Of a DNA stretch of 64,000 nucleotides, positions 49,087-61,370 are shown one piece after another; position 1 is the first letter of the stretch, and every line of letters starts with the position of its first letter. Source of the DNA: Diogma glabrata (lineage: Eukaryota > Arthropoda > Insecta > Diptera > Cylindrotomidae). The stretch covers positions 375,826,264-375,890,263 of the forward strand of contig OY856186.1 in assembly GCA_963693315.1 (NCBI GenBank), read 5' to 3'. The notes below the pieces were generated by a model. That model was not told the origin of the DNA and did no database searches. It was given only the letters and a program-made list of their open reading frames with translations. A program made the position numbers and the translations under genes.

Positions 49087-50196
49087 ATGAATGACAGTTT
49101 TTTAATTATAACTAAATATTTGGAAGCAATTCCTGAAATTTCAAAAGAATTTAAAGATCGTGTTGAGGTGGATTGTTTCCTTGACTCTTGTCAAGCGGCG
49201 TTAACTAATTTAACACCCGAGTTACAAAAAGATTTTTTATTACGAATATCATCACGGGTAAAAAAGGGTGGAGACGCTTTCAGACGTCTCCGAGAATGTA
49301 AATTAAAATCGTTCGCGGAATTGAAAGGGGCAGTCGAAAAAATATTTTTACCGTCAAAAACTACTTCGGAAGTAACCGAACAAATTAACACTTGCGTACA
49401 GTATACAACTGAAACCATCAGTGAGTTCTCAGAGAGACTTCAGGAATTAGCGGCTGAAGCAGTGTCTGTGATTAGATCAGCTTACCCTGGAGAAGACACT
49501 AAAGTTGCGGAGACAGAAATAAAAAAACAAACCATACGTTCTTTTAAGTTAGGTATTAGAAATCCCTCAGTACAAGACGGATTGCGTTTGGTTACTAACA
49601 AAACTATTTCAGAATTGACGGACTTAGCTTTAAATTTAGAAGATTTTGAAAGGCACAAAAGAACAAACCAGAGTTGTCAGACTAACCCTTCACTAGAACT
49701 TCTGAACAACCTTCTCAGAGTACAACCTTCATCTCAACCAGTACTGAATTTGTTAGAAATGCTCTCCAAAAATAACAATAACACTCCAAATCCCATCCCA
49801 TCAAAAGTGGAATCATCGCAAGACAACAATTTAATGGAAAAAATGGTACAACAGTTGGAAAAACTGAATACATCCCTTACGAACAAATGTACATATTGCA
49901 AACGCGACGGGCATACAATAGCAGAGTGCAGGACGAAATTGAGGAACCAGTATTGCAATAGTTGTCGAAGAACTGGTCATACAATTCAAAATTGCCTTAG
50001 GAACAATTTTTCAAGAAATAACTACCGAGACTCCAACATTGATCCGAACAGAAATCAGGTTTCAAATCACTATCCGAACCATCAAAATTTTTCTAAACAT
50101 ACATACACATGTATACACATACATACATATACACACATACATACACATATATACGCACATACATATATACCTATATATATTACATATATTTATTAA
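49087..50196 (+). CDS. gag: Gypsy-like gag with two zinc knuckles
   Basis: A retrotransposon capsid-nucleocapsid protein that would coat element RNA in the cytoplasm. Starting at MNDSFLIITKYLEAIP the frame gives 369 residues. Residues 1-200 look like a gypsy-class capsid (VEVDCFLDSCQAALTNL; RVKKGGDAFRRL; FAELKGAVEKIFLPSKT; ETISEFSERLQELAAEA). Two CCHC knuckles follow: CTYCKRDGHTIAEC (268-281) and CNSCRRTGHTIQNC (290-303), both with perfect CX2CX4HX4C spacing. The last 30 or so codons are microsatellite (Thr, His, Tyr). The upstream frame is also open through the left array for a total of 635 codons, but the ATG at 49087 after AACACA is the natural start. No protease, RT or LTR follows. The frame has no stop or shift, unlike every other retroelement here. 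Confidence 0.85.
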   Translation: MNDSFLIITKYLEAIPEISKEFKDRVEVDCFLDSCQAALTNLTPELQKDFLLRISSRVKKGGDAFRRLRECKLKSFAELKGAVEKIFLPSKTTSEVTEQINTCVQYTTETISEFSERLQELAAEAVSVIRSAYPGEDTKVAETEIKKQTIRSFKLGIRNPSVQDGLRLVTNKTISELTDLALNLEDFERHKRTNQSCQTNPSLELLNNLLRVQPSSQPVLNLLEMLSKNNNNTPNPIPSKVESSQDNNLMEKMVQQLEKLNTSLTNKCTYCKRDGHTIAECRTKLRNQYCNSCRRTGHTIQNCLRNNFSRNNYRDSNIDPNRNQVSNHYPNHQNFSKHTYTCIHIHTYTHIHTHIYAHTYIPIYITYIY

Positions 50197-50545
50197 CAGC
50201 AAACATACATATTAAGAAGTTTTCACCTTATGTCCAACATACTAATTTATGTGGTATTGTTATATAAACATACATACATACATACATATACATACATATA
50301 TATATATATATATATACATATATACATATATATACATATATACATACACACATATACATACATACACACGCACACATACATACATACATACATATCCATA
50401 CACATATATATACACACACATATACACATATATACATACATATATATACATACACATACACACATACACATACATATACATACACACATACATACATACA
50501 TGCATACATACACACATACATACACATATATACATATATTGATAA
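50097..50545 (+). repeat. CACATA-type microsatellite, right array
   Basis: Imperfect ACATA, TATACA, CACACA units continuing the left array after the gag, with one non-repeat gap at about 50190-50265. It is less regular than the left array. The apparent frames on both strands are repeat artefacts. Confidence 0.9.
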
Positions 50546-51297
50546 TTCATATAAATATGTTATATATATTTTGATAATTCAAATATGGAATATATGTATA
50601 AAATTTGTTTGAACGATATCTTTAATACTTTAGACGTATTTTTAGACTTCCTTTCATTTATTCCAAATTACATAAAATTGATAGAAATACGAAAGATGTT
50701 TTAAGAAAGTTATATATAAACATTAAAAACTAGTTTCAATGTTTATATATACCTTTTGTATTATATTCTGTAGCTGTAAATCAAAGAAAGTTAATTAATT
50801 CGAAGTTCCATTTTCATTAAATTTATTAAAACTAAATTAAATTAATGCCAAATCTCAGCTAATCTCATATATATATATATGAAAATTCAATTATTTCGAA
50901 TAGCGAACCTAAGATATCAAACCATCAGTTTTTTTAAGAAACAAAAATGTTATCAATGTTTTTTTAAGAATAATATTTCACACGCCATGACACCTTTTCA
51001 AGTTGACGAAATTTGTATCTTTATTTCTAATAAATCTGCATTTTCATTAATTATATTATGAAATTTAAACTAAAATACTCCATTTTATTTACATTCATTT
51101 ATTCCTGGTAATGGCATTTTGATAAATTTTTTTTATTTTCTCTAAATCAACAAACAAAATTTTTTTTTTAATCAAAACAAGAAACACGAAATTCCAATTA
51201 GAAATGTTTATGTATATTCTCGAAACATTACAACAAAATTGACATTTGTTTTTTTTAATGTAAGAGTGTCCTCTTACATAATTATACCCAACTATAG
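50546..51297. other. No feature recognised
   Basis: AT-rich spacer. A 60-codon frame at 50879-51061 is unsupported. Confidence 0.4.
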
Positions 51298-51390
51298 GTG
51301 CGTTCGATTTGACTGAAACAACTGAAAAAACAACAACAATTGCATTTAATTTTTCAGTTGCTTCAGTTGTTTCAGTCAAATCGAACACGG
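51298..51390. mobile_element. Tiny hairpin element (MITE-like)
   Basis: GTGCGTTCGATTTGACTGAA with ACAACTGAA is mirrored by TTCAGTTGTTTCAGTCAAAT and CGAACAC. The arms are 28 bp and almost perfect, around a 35-bp centre. The size and shape fit a MITE or deletion derivative. Confidence 0.75.
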
Positions 51391-52072
51391 CTTATATACC
51401 ACGACTTGTTGATTAGATCGTTTCTTAATTTAACACTACAAAAATCAGATAAATTCTATAACCTTTTTAAAAATGTTAATAATTTTCATCGACTAAAATC
51501 ACTACGGTTTAATTTCATTTTAATTTTAAATGAAAAAAAAGTAATAAAAATAAACAACGACACAACAATGTTGTATCGAATTGAAAACCATAAATTACGA
51601 GAATTTCAAGAGAAAAAAAATTATTTTCCTAATTTTTTCAATCTTTTAATTAGAAAAATTAAATTATTTTTAAAATACCACCATTATTATATATTATTAT
51701 ATATCATATATTATATATTATTGAAGCACTTGGTTTGAAACACATTTTAGATAACTTTTATTGAGTAATAAGACACTTTAAATATGGTAAATTATTAAAG
51801 TAAAAAATATATATATATTTATCACGACGGAGAGTTTTATCCACGTCCATCTTCTTTAAATGCGCTCGGCAAACTCAATTCTATTTGCTTGTAGCCAATT
51901 GATATAATATTCAATAAATCATCAAAAGTGAAGCCAAAACAGTAGAACGAGTAAATTTTTTGACATTTATAAAATATATAACCAAGTTAGAAAATCTAGA
52001 CATAATATAGTGGGTACCGATTTCATTTTCAATTATTTCTAAGTATGACCAGAAACAGCAGATGACAGAATA
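51391..52072. other. No supported gene
   Basis: AT-rich. A frame of 132 codons (51340-51738), very rich in Ile, Leu, Asn and Lys, overlaps the hairpin element and has no recognisable domain, so it is probably chance. Ends with the 28-bp duplicate of 47132-47159 at 51876-51903 and spacer. Confidence 0.4.
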
Positions 52073-52340
52073 TGTTATAATTGTTATTGTTTAGTTAAAA
52101 CACACTTTTTTGATATCTATATGTTTATTACAACCGATCGATTTCGAAAGCTAAGCTTTCATTTTCAAGGATCGTGCTAAACAGTTTATGAAACTTATTA
52201 AGCTCTGGTTGGGTAGTATCCATTTTAATAGTTAATTTTTTATTTATTTAGAGCACTAGATATCATTAATATATTATAATTGTTATTGTTTAGTTAAAAC
52301 ACACTTTTTTGATATCTATATGTTTATTACAACCGTTCAA
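52073..52340 (-). repeat. Penelope-like 3' end, tandem partial copies
   Basis: A 64-bp word (starting TGTTATAATTGTTATTGTTT, ending TTATTACAACCG) occurs at 52073-52137 and again at 52274-52337. Between them, on the minus strand, lies the hairpin GAAAGCTTAGCTTTC followed by GAAAT and, after a gap, AATAAACATAT. The same order (hairpin, GAAAT, AATAAACATAT) is found in the 2.1 and 3.7 kb Penelope ends. The 5' half of a hammerhead core is degenerate (CTTGAAAA), so I do not call a ribozyme. Tandem termini are usual for Penelope-like elements. Confidence 0.45.
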
Positions 52341-53039
52341 CATATGCAGAATATGCATATGTTGAACTGATGAACTTACTTTTTCCTTCACTTTATTCAA
52401 TTAAATTCAAATGGACATACATACGTTTCTTTCGATGGAGTTGTCACTTTGACTTAGGAACTACAACGGTAGGGTCACCCATGCCGTTAGGCTCTGAGTG
52501 AGAATCGAAGCCAAGGTCAAGCCCAAAACCCAAAGCTAAGGTAGATAAGTACGCTGATTGCTTATCATGGTCAAGCGGGTGCTTGATCGATAGTATGGAA
52601 CTTACCACAGCATAGGATTCTGTTGTACCTTTTTACTCTCTAAATTCAACAAATCTGTATGGATATTAATTTAATAAAAAATAAAAGTGATGCTTCTCTA
52701 ACTGCATCACCAAACCCAATAAATTGGTGTTTGCCGGACATGAAAGTTTGAGCCTGATTTATCAGCACATCCTCATTCAAGTTACACAACACGCTCGCAA
52801 TCCAACATTGATGTTTTTCATTCATGCGTATAAGTAGTGCATTAGTTATTGGACTTAAATTTATATTAAATAAATTAAATATATTAAATAAATTAAATAT
52901 ACAAATTGTGAATTTCGTTAATGCTAAATTAAATAATTTGTAATACAAAATACAAAAGAAACAACTTGTGTCCAAAATTTATAAAAATAAGTCTATAAAA
53001 ATCATCATTAGTATAATTAGTATCATCCTTAGTGTAATT

Positions 53040-54440
53040 TAATTGGAATTATTTGGTAGTAAGGTCGACGATAGTAAAATTATCTCAACAAGCTCTAAGG
53101 ATATGTCAGAAAAGACATACCGTGAGTTAACCATACAAGAATGCTCTGGCACGTATGACTTGTCGGACGATGAAGATCATCAACTTGCAAACGATTATGA
53201 TCGGAGTTGGCAATCGGGACCGCAAGTGACTCAGAATTCAAAAGTAAATCTGACATGTCAGCAGTAATCATTACAATGGTTATATACGAAAAGGTAGATA
53301 ATATCCACGTGTCTAATATAGTCGAATTAAGTGATCCGAAATCGGACGTTCTTCGATCCTTCATTCAGCCCTAATAACTTTTTGCAACAAATAAAAAGCG
53401 CAAGAGGGCACTAATAAACAAAAGCCGCTCTGCAGAGGAAGTCAAACAAGTCTATGCCCTTCCCAAATCCGTTGACCCCTTTACTCTGGTGAAAGTTGGG
53501 ATACATAAGGAGCCAGCTCTGAAGGTGGTAGATAGACGGGTAGCGAGGCAAGGACTCTCCACAAACAGCTGCATCTGATCTAAAATGGCATAAGTCTTCT
53601 GCCAGCGAAAAACCACAGCACAATCGTACCTCCAACATTCAACGATATCGCGAAGCGCATTAAATTGAAACTAGCTGCTGATGACTCTCCAGCCACCCCC
53701 ATGAGTTCTAATCAGTTCAGCGAGGTTAAAAGACCAACTGACGGATTTGGCAGTAAAGCAGGAATCCGAGATTATTAAACCTGACTTCAAAAGCTGCCGT
53801 TAAAAAAATGATTGGCTGCTGCTTAACTGTGTGGATAATAAATCGGCGCAGTGGGTTGCAAATGTGATCCCGAGGATATTGATTCGGAAAGTAAGTAGGA
53901 TAAAATAGGAGGAGTTACCTCGACCTTCTAGGCTCATAGCTTATCTTCAGACTGCGCAAAATATTCAACAGAGAAGATTCTAAGGCTCCTCGGTTCCCAA
54001 TATTCAAATATTAGGCCGAGATCATGGACCATCCTGAAGCACACATCTCGCTTTGCTGGAGTCCATTTCTGATCCAGAATCCGAGAAAGAGAAGCCAAAT
54101 CAGCCTACAACTGCGATACCGGAAGAATTAGTACCCAGTTATACCGAGAATATCTCAGCAACTGGTTGGACAACTTTAGGGCTTTCGGTCGCATGTGAAA
54201 GACCATACACAGTTGCTTCTACAAGGAAGGATTCTTGCTCGGTCAATCAGCAAACATTGACATTCAAATCCTTCTCTACCAGATCAAAACACCCAAGTGC
54301 CAAACACAACAATCCGGCCCCAAACGAGCGAATTGTTGCGTCCATGGGAACTAAGGCAGCGCCACGCCAAAATATGGCCTATCGAAGGCTCCTACTTGAC
54401 AACCATACTAGTCTGGGTGAAAAGGAAAAAAATGGCGAAA
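53040..54440 (+). pseudogene. LINE ORF1 relic (DUF4780-like)
   Basis: An acidic N-terminal piece (53043-53267, KTYRELTIQECSGTYDLSDD) is followed by stop-broken sequence and then a piece with KILRLLGSQYSNIRPRSWTI (about 53976-54040), typical of the DUF4780 protein in insect LOA-type ORF1 (L-x-x-QN ... W-x-V-L). A 135-codon Pro/Ser/Thr-rich frame ends it (54053-54460). The product would bind element RNA. It is inactive through stops and frame changes. Confidence 0.65.
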
Positions 54441-55140
54441 TTAGGTTGCGTTCAAATTAACTTGTATTGCAATGGCCTCAGTTAATTTAAACCGTTTTAT
54501 ACAACATGATGCTCACGATATTGTGTTCATCCAGGAACCATGAGTAGACAGCAAATAAAAAATCTATAGACCAACAAAAACTTACAACTGATATACTTCT
54601 CAGGCCAGGAGAGACTTAGAACTGAGGTTCTCTTCAACAAATCCTTAAATGCATTTCCCTTAACAGAATGTATTTGCAAAGATTGAAATCTGTTTTCACC
54701 ACAGAGGAATTCGAAAGTTCATTTTAGCATCTGCGTATTTTCCAGGAAATAAAGAGGAAGGTATTTGAAAAAAAAGGTAAACAAGCTAATTCAGCATTGC
54801 AGAACAAACGCTAAAGCCTAATAATTGCGTGCGATCCCAATGCTCATCACACCATGTGGGGTAGTAGCAACATCAACACAAAAGGTGAGTCTTTGCTCCA
54901 ATACCTATATATACAAATAACATATTTATAGCTAACAAAGACAGCAAACCCTCCTTTAGAAATGCAATCAGAAACGAGGTCCTGGATCTAACCTTCAGCA
55001 GTAACACCACCGAGAATTTTATCAGTAACTGGCATTTCTCAAATCTTTCTTCTATGTTAGAACACGCATAAAAATACTTCAAAATAGAACACCAACTGGA
55101 GAGTACTCTCCATTTTAGGAACCCCAAGAATATCGATTGG
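54430..55140 (+). pseudogene. LINE endonuclease relic
   Basis: KLGCVQINLYCNG (54437-) matches the QINL start of the apurinic-type endonuclease, and after a frameshift HDIVFIQEP (about 54516) gives the catalytic Q-E-P motif. Next, LIIACDPNAHHTMWGSSNIN (54819-54878) is the DxNAHHxxWG motif, and FRNAIRNEVLDLTFSSNTTE (54956-55015) with ISNWHFSN is the EVLDLTL motif that precedes the terminal SDH, which is lost. Confidence 0.8.
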
Positions 55141-55169
55141 GATATATTTTTGAGATGATGTAAGCGATT

Positions 55170-56510
55170 GTGGCAGAATCAACTCCACAATGCGGCCAAC
55201 TACCAGCAGTATGTTATCGCCGAAGCATACTACCGCAATTCTTGAATTGCCACGTCTAAAAGGACCAGAGCTGTGCCTTGATGGAAAATCAATTTAAAGA
55301 AGATGACGGATAACTTTCGCAAGCTCTTTAAAAAAGTAAAAAGCACACACGTGGAGGGAGTACCAATCGGCTCTTACTTACTATAACAGAACTCAGACCA
55401 TAATAAAGGAATAGTTGGAGATAGTATTGCGGAACAATTGGCAGTCTACCGGCTGCAGCTCAACTTCAAAATTTGCTTTTGTCTGACCACACAAATCCTC
55501 TGGGTTCAATCTGCAGGCTAGACGGCACCTGCACAACTAGCTGCAGGGAGACTCTAAAAATACTATTACATACCCACTTCCTGGGCTCTACATGCGTGAG
55601 CTCGGAATACGAAAATATATCAAACTCTGGTTCGTTGGATCTTAAGTCCAGAAACGTTTCAGAGCAACTAACCAACAGAATATTTTTTCCCAGTAGAATG
55701 ATTTGGGCAATCAAATCTTTCGGACCATCTCCAGGAGACAATGGAATATTGCCAATATTCCAGCAACAAGGTTTAACTGTTAGTCTCCCATACCTCCCAT
55801 ACCGTATAGCAAGTTTTGACCTTGCGTACATGCCTTAGATATGAAACCACACAGGACAATAAGTGTTACATTTTTTCTCTTGAAATTGATGGAAAAGGTC
55901 GGATGGTGATGAATTACTACATTCGGTATGTATGTCAGAAGAAACGGCATTGCGTAAAGTGTGAAAAAGATTGAGAGCACGCTGATATACAAGGAGGCAC
56001 CTGCATGCACATTTTTGGACATAAAAGGGGCCTTTGATAATTTCCATGTTCAAGCTATTGATGAAATGGCCACTAAGGGAAATCTGAATGCACACATTTT
56101 GGATCATAAGTATGACCGACAGTCTGAAAATTACAGCTACACGAGGCAAAACATCGATAACTATTGTGCTTCTAGAGGATGTCCTCAAGAAGGGGCACTT
56201 TCTTCGTTGCTATAACTGGCAGTCGCTGATGATCTTCTAAATAAGATAAAAAATTTTGGCTCCCACTAAACGCTACGCTGACGATAAAGCAGTCATGGTT
56301 AAAGGTAAAAATGCGTCTACTGTCGGTGAACGAACCCAGGCAGCCTTGGAACTCGTAATGAATTGGTGCAACGAGATGAGACTGTCTGTTAATACACAAA
56401 AAACCAGTACGGATACAGGCAGTTTAAGAGATTAAGTACTTGGGTGTGATCCTTAACAGTAGGCTCACTTTTTGCTCTTCGCTTACAGAAACTTGTTTGG
56501 AAAAACCCTA
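55170..56510 (+). pseudogene. LINE reverse transcriptase relic
   Basis: WAIKSFGPSPGDNGILPIFQ (55710-55770) corresponds to the A-I-x-S-F-x-P-x-K-S-P-G-x-D-G-I motif. FLDIKGAFDN (about 56013-56042) is palm motif A with both expected residues. GCPQEGALSSLL (56177-56214) is the GxPQGxxLSPLL motif. RYADDKAVMVKGK (56270-) preserves the catalytic YADD box. ASTVGERTQAALELVMNWCN and IKYLGVILNSRLTF follow, as in R1/LOA relatives. Frame changes separate the boxes, although the catalytic residues survive. Confidence 0.85.
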
Positions 56511-56989
56511 AAATGATACTTGACATACATTTAAGTATATGATAAAACCCTGACCCTACCCTTGGTTTGGTAGTCTGGTGGATGAAAACAAACCTAAAAA
56601 AACTGCTCAGGCAAGGCTCGCAAAAAAAACAAAAACTTGTGTGCCCTTGTGCCACAGGTGCTATACCAACATTTGCAATAGAGATTCTTATTCTACTTCC
56701 TCCATTGCACGTATACATTAGATCTGAAGCAGCTAATGCTCACAGACTGTAGCTAGTCGTAATGCTTTAACCTGATAGCCTGACCAGTCATCTAACGATC
56801 CTCGCGAACCTACAGTTGTTGTGTAACTTCTGGGAGGAGTATCCTACTTGCAATTTAATGTATGTATATTAAATAAATAAATAAATAAAACTGCAGAACG
56901 AAGTGGGGACCTACCACACTTCGGACTGTATACGAAACATAACTGACTTAAATAGACGGTTTATTGTCAAAAAACGGGAACAGAAAAGG

Positions 56990-57620
56990 CGTCGAGAGCT
57001 ACTTACAAACACTACCATTCAATGTCAAGATCTGGTATATGGATGGATCTCAAATAAATGTTGGCAATGGGTATCTCTGCAACAGTACTTCAAGCCAAGC
57101 CTTTGACATCAACTACTGTGCAATGCTGTGAATCGAAAGAAAATACAGCAACACAGATGTATTCATTATTTCTGATAGCCAGGGGACCTATTTGTTCTAA
57201 ATTCAACACGATGGTATGGGCATGCTACCAAAATCTACTAACAATTGCAAAAACTAACAGCGTTATACTTGTGTGGGTACACATGAGCACACGGCAATGT
57301 AGTAGCAGAATTGCTAACCAATAGAAGCACCACCACGAAGTTCTTTGGTGCAGAACCCTGCTTTGGACTAACCAAGAGTTCGCTCAAATGCGTAATGCAT
57401 TTGAACAAGCTTTGGTGTAACGGAAACAAAATAAAAACTATGGAGTATGTGGGAAGGTCTTCTGCGTTCAAAAAAGTTTCTAAGCAACTTCCTAGTCTAC
57501 CCAATTAAAACAATAGATCTTGAGAGAGAAAGCCTCTAAAGATCTTAACATGGTGCGTGACAGGATACGATTCGATTAATCACCACCTTAACAAATTAGG
57601 CCTGCCAGTGTAAAATAAAT
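56990..57620 (+). pseudogene. LINE RNase H and C-terminal relic
   Basis: YMDGSQINVGNGY (57036-) carries the DGS motif of an RNase H fold. VFIISDSQG (57159-57183) provides the second acidic site. SVILVWVH then GNVVAELLT (57260-57320) fits the WVPGHxGxxGNExAD motif after one frameshift. GAEPCFGLTKSSLK (57349-57390) and LTWCVTGYDSINHHLNKLGL (57543-57605) match the LTGHxxLNxHLxxLGL tail. This domain separates the element from RNase H-less Jockey lines. Confidence 0.75.
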
Positions 57621-57720
57621 ATTATAATTAGAACATGCAAATGCCGGAATACAATTCACTTTAAGCGAGTCACTCGATTGGAAAGCGATTTGCAATATTT
57701 GTTTTTTGATTATAATACCA

Positions 57721-59093
57721 TGAAATAGTTAATCATTAACAATAAAAGAGAACGAAATGGAAAATAATCCAAGCGGTACGGTATTAGCTAGAAAAGGATA
57801 GATTGTTTCATTAAAAAGATTTTGTACAAACAGAGTCAAATAGAGAGATAAAAAACAGAAACAAATTTTTAAATAAAAATATATGTACATAAAAGAATAT
57901 TTCTTTTTTCTATTGCAAATCTAGTAATCAGTTATTTATACCACAAACAAATAATAACACATTTTGTTTGGAAACGGACTAAAAATTAAATTTATTTAAG
58001 ACATAACTTTTTAACTAAATTAAATTCACACATCAGATTATTGGGTAGTTGTTATTTAAATTGTTTTTCTTCAGTAAACCATCATATGGCAAAAAATGGA
58101 AATAGGAAGACAGATATAATGTCTTACGAGGCTACTCCTACTTTTTTTTAAATAATAAAAAGTAAATCCCCCACCCACGCCTGTTTTACTACAGGTGTCA
58201 AATTTCCTTCTTTATAATTAATTACATTTTTTTGTGCATATATCTAAAATTTAATGGATAAGTTTAACATTTTTTTCAACAATAATCAATAAAATTGATA
58301 GCATTGCTTTCAAATTTAACCGGGTCAATGAATAAATTCGTTATGAATTATATAAATTTTTTTTGAATAGTCAATTGTATTGCGAAATTGTAAGATTCAT
58401 AATAGTCTAAAATTTGCAACAAATCAAAATTAAATTAGTTTCTTTATTTGATACGCTCTTGATAAATTATGACTTACGTTTTAACATTAATTACATCTAT
58501 AGCTAAATTGACTTAATATTATTAAAATATTATAGTTATACCCTTAAACCGACGAATCAAATGTCATGATTTGATTCGCATTACGAACAATTTCACGTTC
58601 CATTATAACTCCATATTTTTTTTTTATTTTACACAAAAAAAAATTTTTTATTAATTAAAATTTAAAAATTACTTTAAATTAAATGTTCTAATTTGGTAAA
58701 TTAACTCAGATTTGTCTTTTATTATGTTCAACTCTGATGTTTTTTTTGTTTTTCAAGAAAATACCTTGAGAGCAATTTCTTCATCTTGTTCGGTTTTATT
58801 TTAATAAAATATATAATAATTTTATTATCGGAATCTCGAATTCTATTTTAACGACATTCTGATATTAATTACACTTTTAAAGATGTAGTGAGTTTTTTTT
58901 CTTTTTTGCATACTTTGTTGTTATGTTGTTATTTTTCCAGTTGCAGCAAAAATGTCTATTTAGGGGTACAATTATTAATTTGGAGACTAAACAATTTAGA
59001 AATTTTTGAATAAATAAAATCGAAATTGTGTAGTTAGGAGCTGTATTAACTTGAAACCCGAAGATAAGAGACAAAAAATAGGAAAACATTTTT
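57721..59093. other. No feature recognised
   Basis: AT-rich spacer between the LINE and the 250-bp satellite. No long frames. Confidence 0.4.
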
Positions 59094-59906
59094 GGAAACT
59101 ACAAACGACGTAGATGATTGTAGTCAAGTTTTATTTTTTGTAGTTGTAGTAAATTTCACTCAAATCATAAAAATGGTGATTTCCCTATACACAGTGTTAA
59201 TTCTGATAAGGCAAGTATACAAGATTGTTCGAAATCATTTGTAGTTGTTTGTAGTAATGATAAATATTTTTAAAATGTTTTGGCGTTGAACTAAAAATTT
59301 CAAAATTTGCAGTTAAACAAAAAGTTGGAATATTCATTTGATCTGAGAAACTACAAACGATTTAGATCATTGTCAAATTTTTTTTGTAGTTGTAATAAAT
59401 ATCACTCAAATCATCAAAACAGGTGAATCCTCTATACACAGTGATGGTTTTGATAATCCGAGTATACAAGAATGTTCCAAATCGGTTGTAGTATTTTGTA
59501 GTAATAATAAATATTTTTGGAAATTTTTTTTCACTCAAAAACTAAAAATATGTACAGAAAAAATATACAGTTGAGCAAAAAGGTAAAATAATCTTTTGAT
59601 CTCAGAAAGTACAAACGACGTAGAAGATTGTAGTGAAAATTTGAAAGAATTCGAAAGAATTTGAGAAAGAATTCGAAACTCACTCAATAAATAACAAAAC
59701 GTACAGTTAAGTAAAAAACTCCCTACACACAGTGATAACTTTGATAATCCGAGTATACAAGATTGTTCGAAATCGTTTGTTGTTTTTTTAGTAATGATAA
59801 ATATTTTTGGAAATTTTTTTTCACTCAAAAAATAAAAATATGTACAGATGAGCAAAAAGTTCAAAAATCCTTTTGATCTCAGCAACTACAAACGATTTAG
59901 ATGATT

Positions 59907-60215
59907 GCACCTGTTTTGATGATTTGAGCGATACTTATTAACACTACAAACAAAAAGTTTTACAACAATCATCTACGTCGTTTGTGGTTTCTGAGATCGA
60001 AAGAAAATTTAAAATGTTTGCTTACTGAAAATTTTTTATTTTTTTTTTTGAGTAAAAAAAAGTTCAAAAATATTAATCATTACTACAAAAAACTTTCAAC
60101 GATTTCGAACAATCTTGTAAACTTGTATTATCAAAATTATTGCTGTATGTAGGGGAATCACCCGTTTTAATAAATTAAGTGATATTTATTACAACTCCAA
60201 AATTTAATACAATTC
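59907..60215 (-). repeat. Inverted monomer block within the satellite
   Basis: The words AATCATCTACGTCGTTTGTG, TTTCTGAGATC and AAGTGATATTTATTACAA are the reverse complements of the monomer landmarks, so slightly more than one monomer is inverted. The array resumes in plus orientation by about 60225. A second inverted fragment lies at about 63290-63360. Confidence 0.8.
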
Positions 60216-61370
60216 GAATTTTGTTTTTTAGCCAAACAAAATAAAAATGAACATTTGAGCAAAATTTTAACATATTTTTTCTATCACAGAAACTAAAAAT
60301 GACCCAGATGATTGTAATAAAATTTGTTTGTTTGGATTTGTATGTAATAAATATCACTCAAATCATTAAAACATATGAAACTCCTACACACAGTGATAGT
60401 TTTGATAATCCGAGTATGCACGATTGTTTGAAATCGTTTGTAGTATTTTATCGTAATGATACGTATTTAAAAAAAAAATTTTTCACTCAAAAACTAAAAA
60501 TATATACAGTTGAGCAAAAAATTGAAATATTTTTGATCTCAAAAACTACAAACGACGTAGATGATTGTAGTAAAAATGTTTTGTTTGCAGTTGTAATAAA
60601 TGTCACTCAAACCATCAAAATAGGCGAGTCACCTACACACAGTGATAATTTTGATAATCCGAGTATACAATGTTGTTCAAAATCGTTTGTAGTTATTTGT
60701 AGTAATGATAAATATTTTTGGAACTTTATTTTTCACTCAAAAATAACAAAGTGTACAGTTGAGCAAAAAGTTCGAATATTTTTTTGATCTCAGAAACTAC
60801 AAACGACGTAGATGATTGCAGTGAAATTTTTTGGTTTGTAGTAGCAACTAATATCACTCAAATCACCAAAACAGGTGAATCCCTTATACACAGTGATAAT
60901 TTTGATGGCCCAAGTATTCAAGATTATTCGAAATCGTTGGTAGTATTTAATAGTTATGATAAATATTGTTGGAAATTTCTTTCAATTAAAAAAAATGTAA
61001 AGTTGAGCAAAAACATGAAATATTCTTTTGATCTCAGAAACTACAAACGACGAAAATGACTGTCGTAAAAATTTTTGTTTGTAGTTGTAATAAATGTCAC
61101 TCAAATTATCAAAATAGGTGAGTCACCTACACTTACTGATAACTTTGATAATCCTAGTATTTAATATTGTTCAATATCGTTTGTAGTTATTTGTAGTAAT
61201 GATAAATATTTTTGGAACTTTATTTTTCACTCAAAAATAACAAAATGTACAGTTGAGCAAAAAGTTGGAATATTCTTTTGATCTCAGAAACTACAAACGA
61301 TGTTGATGATTGTAGTAAAATTATTTTGTTTGTATTTGTAATAAATATCACTCAAATCATCAAAACAGAT

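Larger units (their letters stand above)
52430..57720 (+). mobile_element. LOA-like LINE, nearly full length, inactive
   Basis: A 5.3-kb plus-strand non-LTR element, GC-richer than its surroundings. Order: leader (52440-52640), ORF1 relic (53040-54440), endonuclease (54430-55140), RT (55170-56510) and RNase H (56990-57330), then a zinc-finger-like tail region near 57540-57620 (TGYDSINHHLNKLGL). A domain order with RNase H downstream of RT, plus a DUF4780-like ORF1, points to the I/LOA group. Frameshifts and stops occur throughout. Target duplications were not found. Confidence 0.8.

Noticed and set aside
50228..50574. Frames of about 100 codons on both strands in the right microsatellite
   Set aside because: Same repeat artefact as the left array.
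51340..51738. 132-codon plus-strand frame
   Set aside because: Starts inside a hairpin element, is extremely AT-biased and has no recognisable domain.
52138..52190. Second hammerhead ribozyme on the minus strand
   Set aside because: The stem II hairpin and GAAA are present, but the CUGANGA half reads CTTGAAAA, which breaks invariant positions.
55466..55838. Equal 121-codon frames on both strands
   Set aside because: The plus-strand region is the RT entry of the LOA-like LINE. The minus frame is its shadow.
60299..61059. Two open frames (162 and 91 codons) in the 250-bp satellite
   Set aside because: They repeat with the monomer period and read the same monomer sequence; a nearly stop-free repeat frame explains them.
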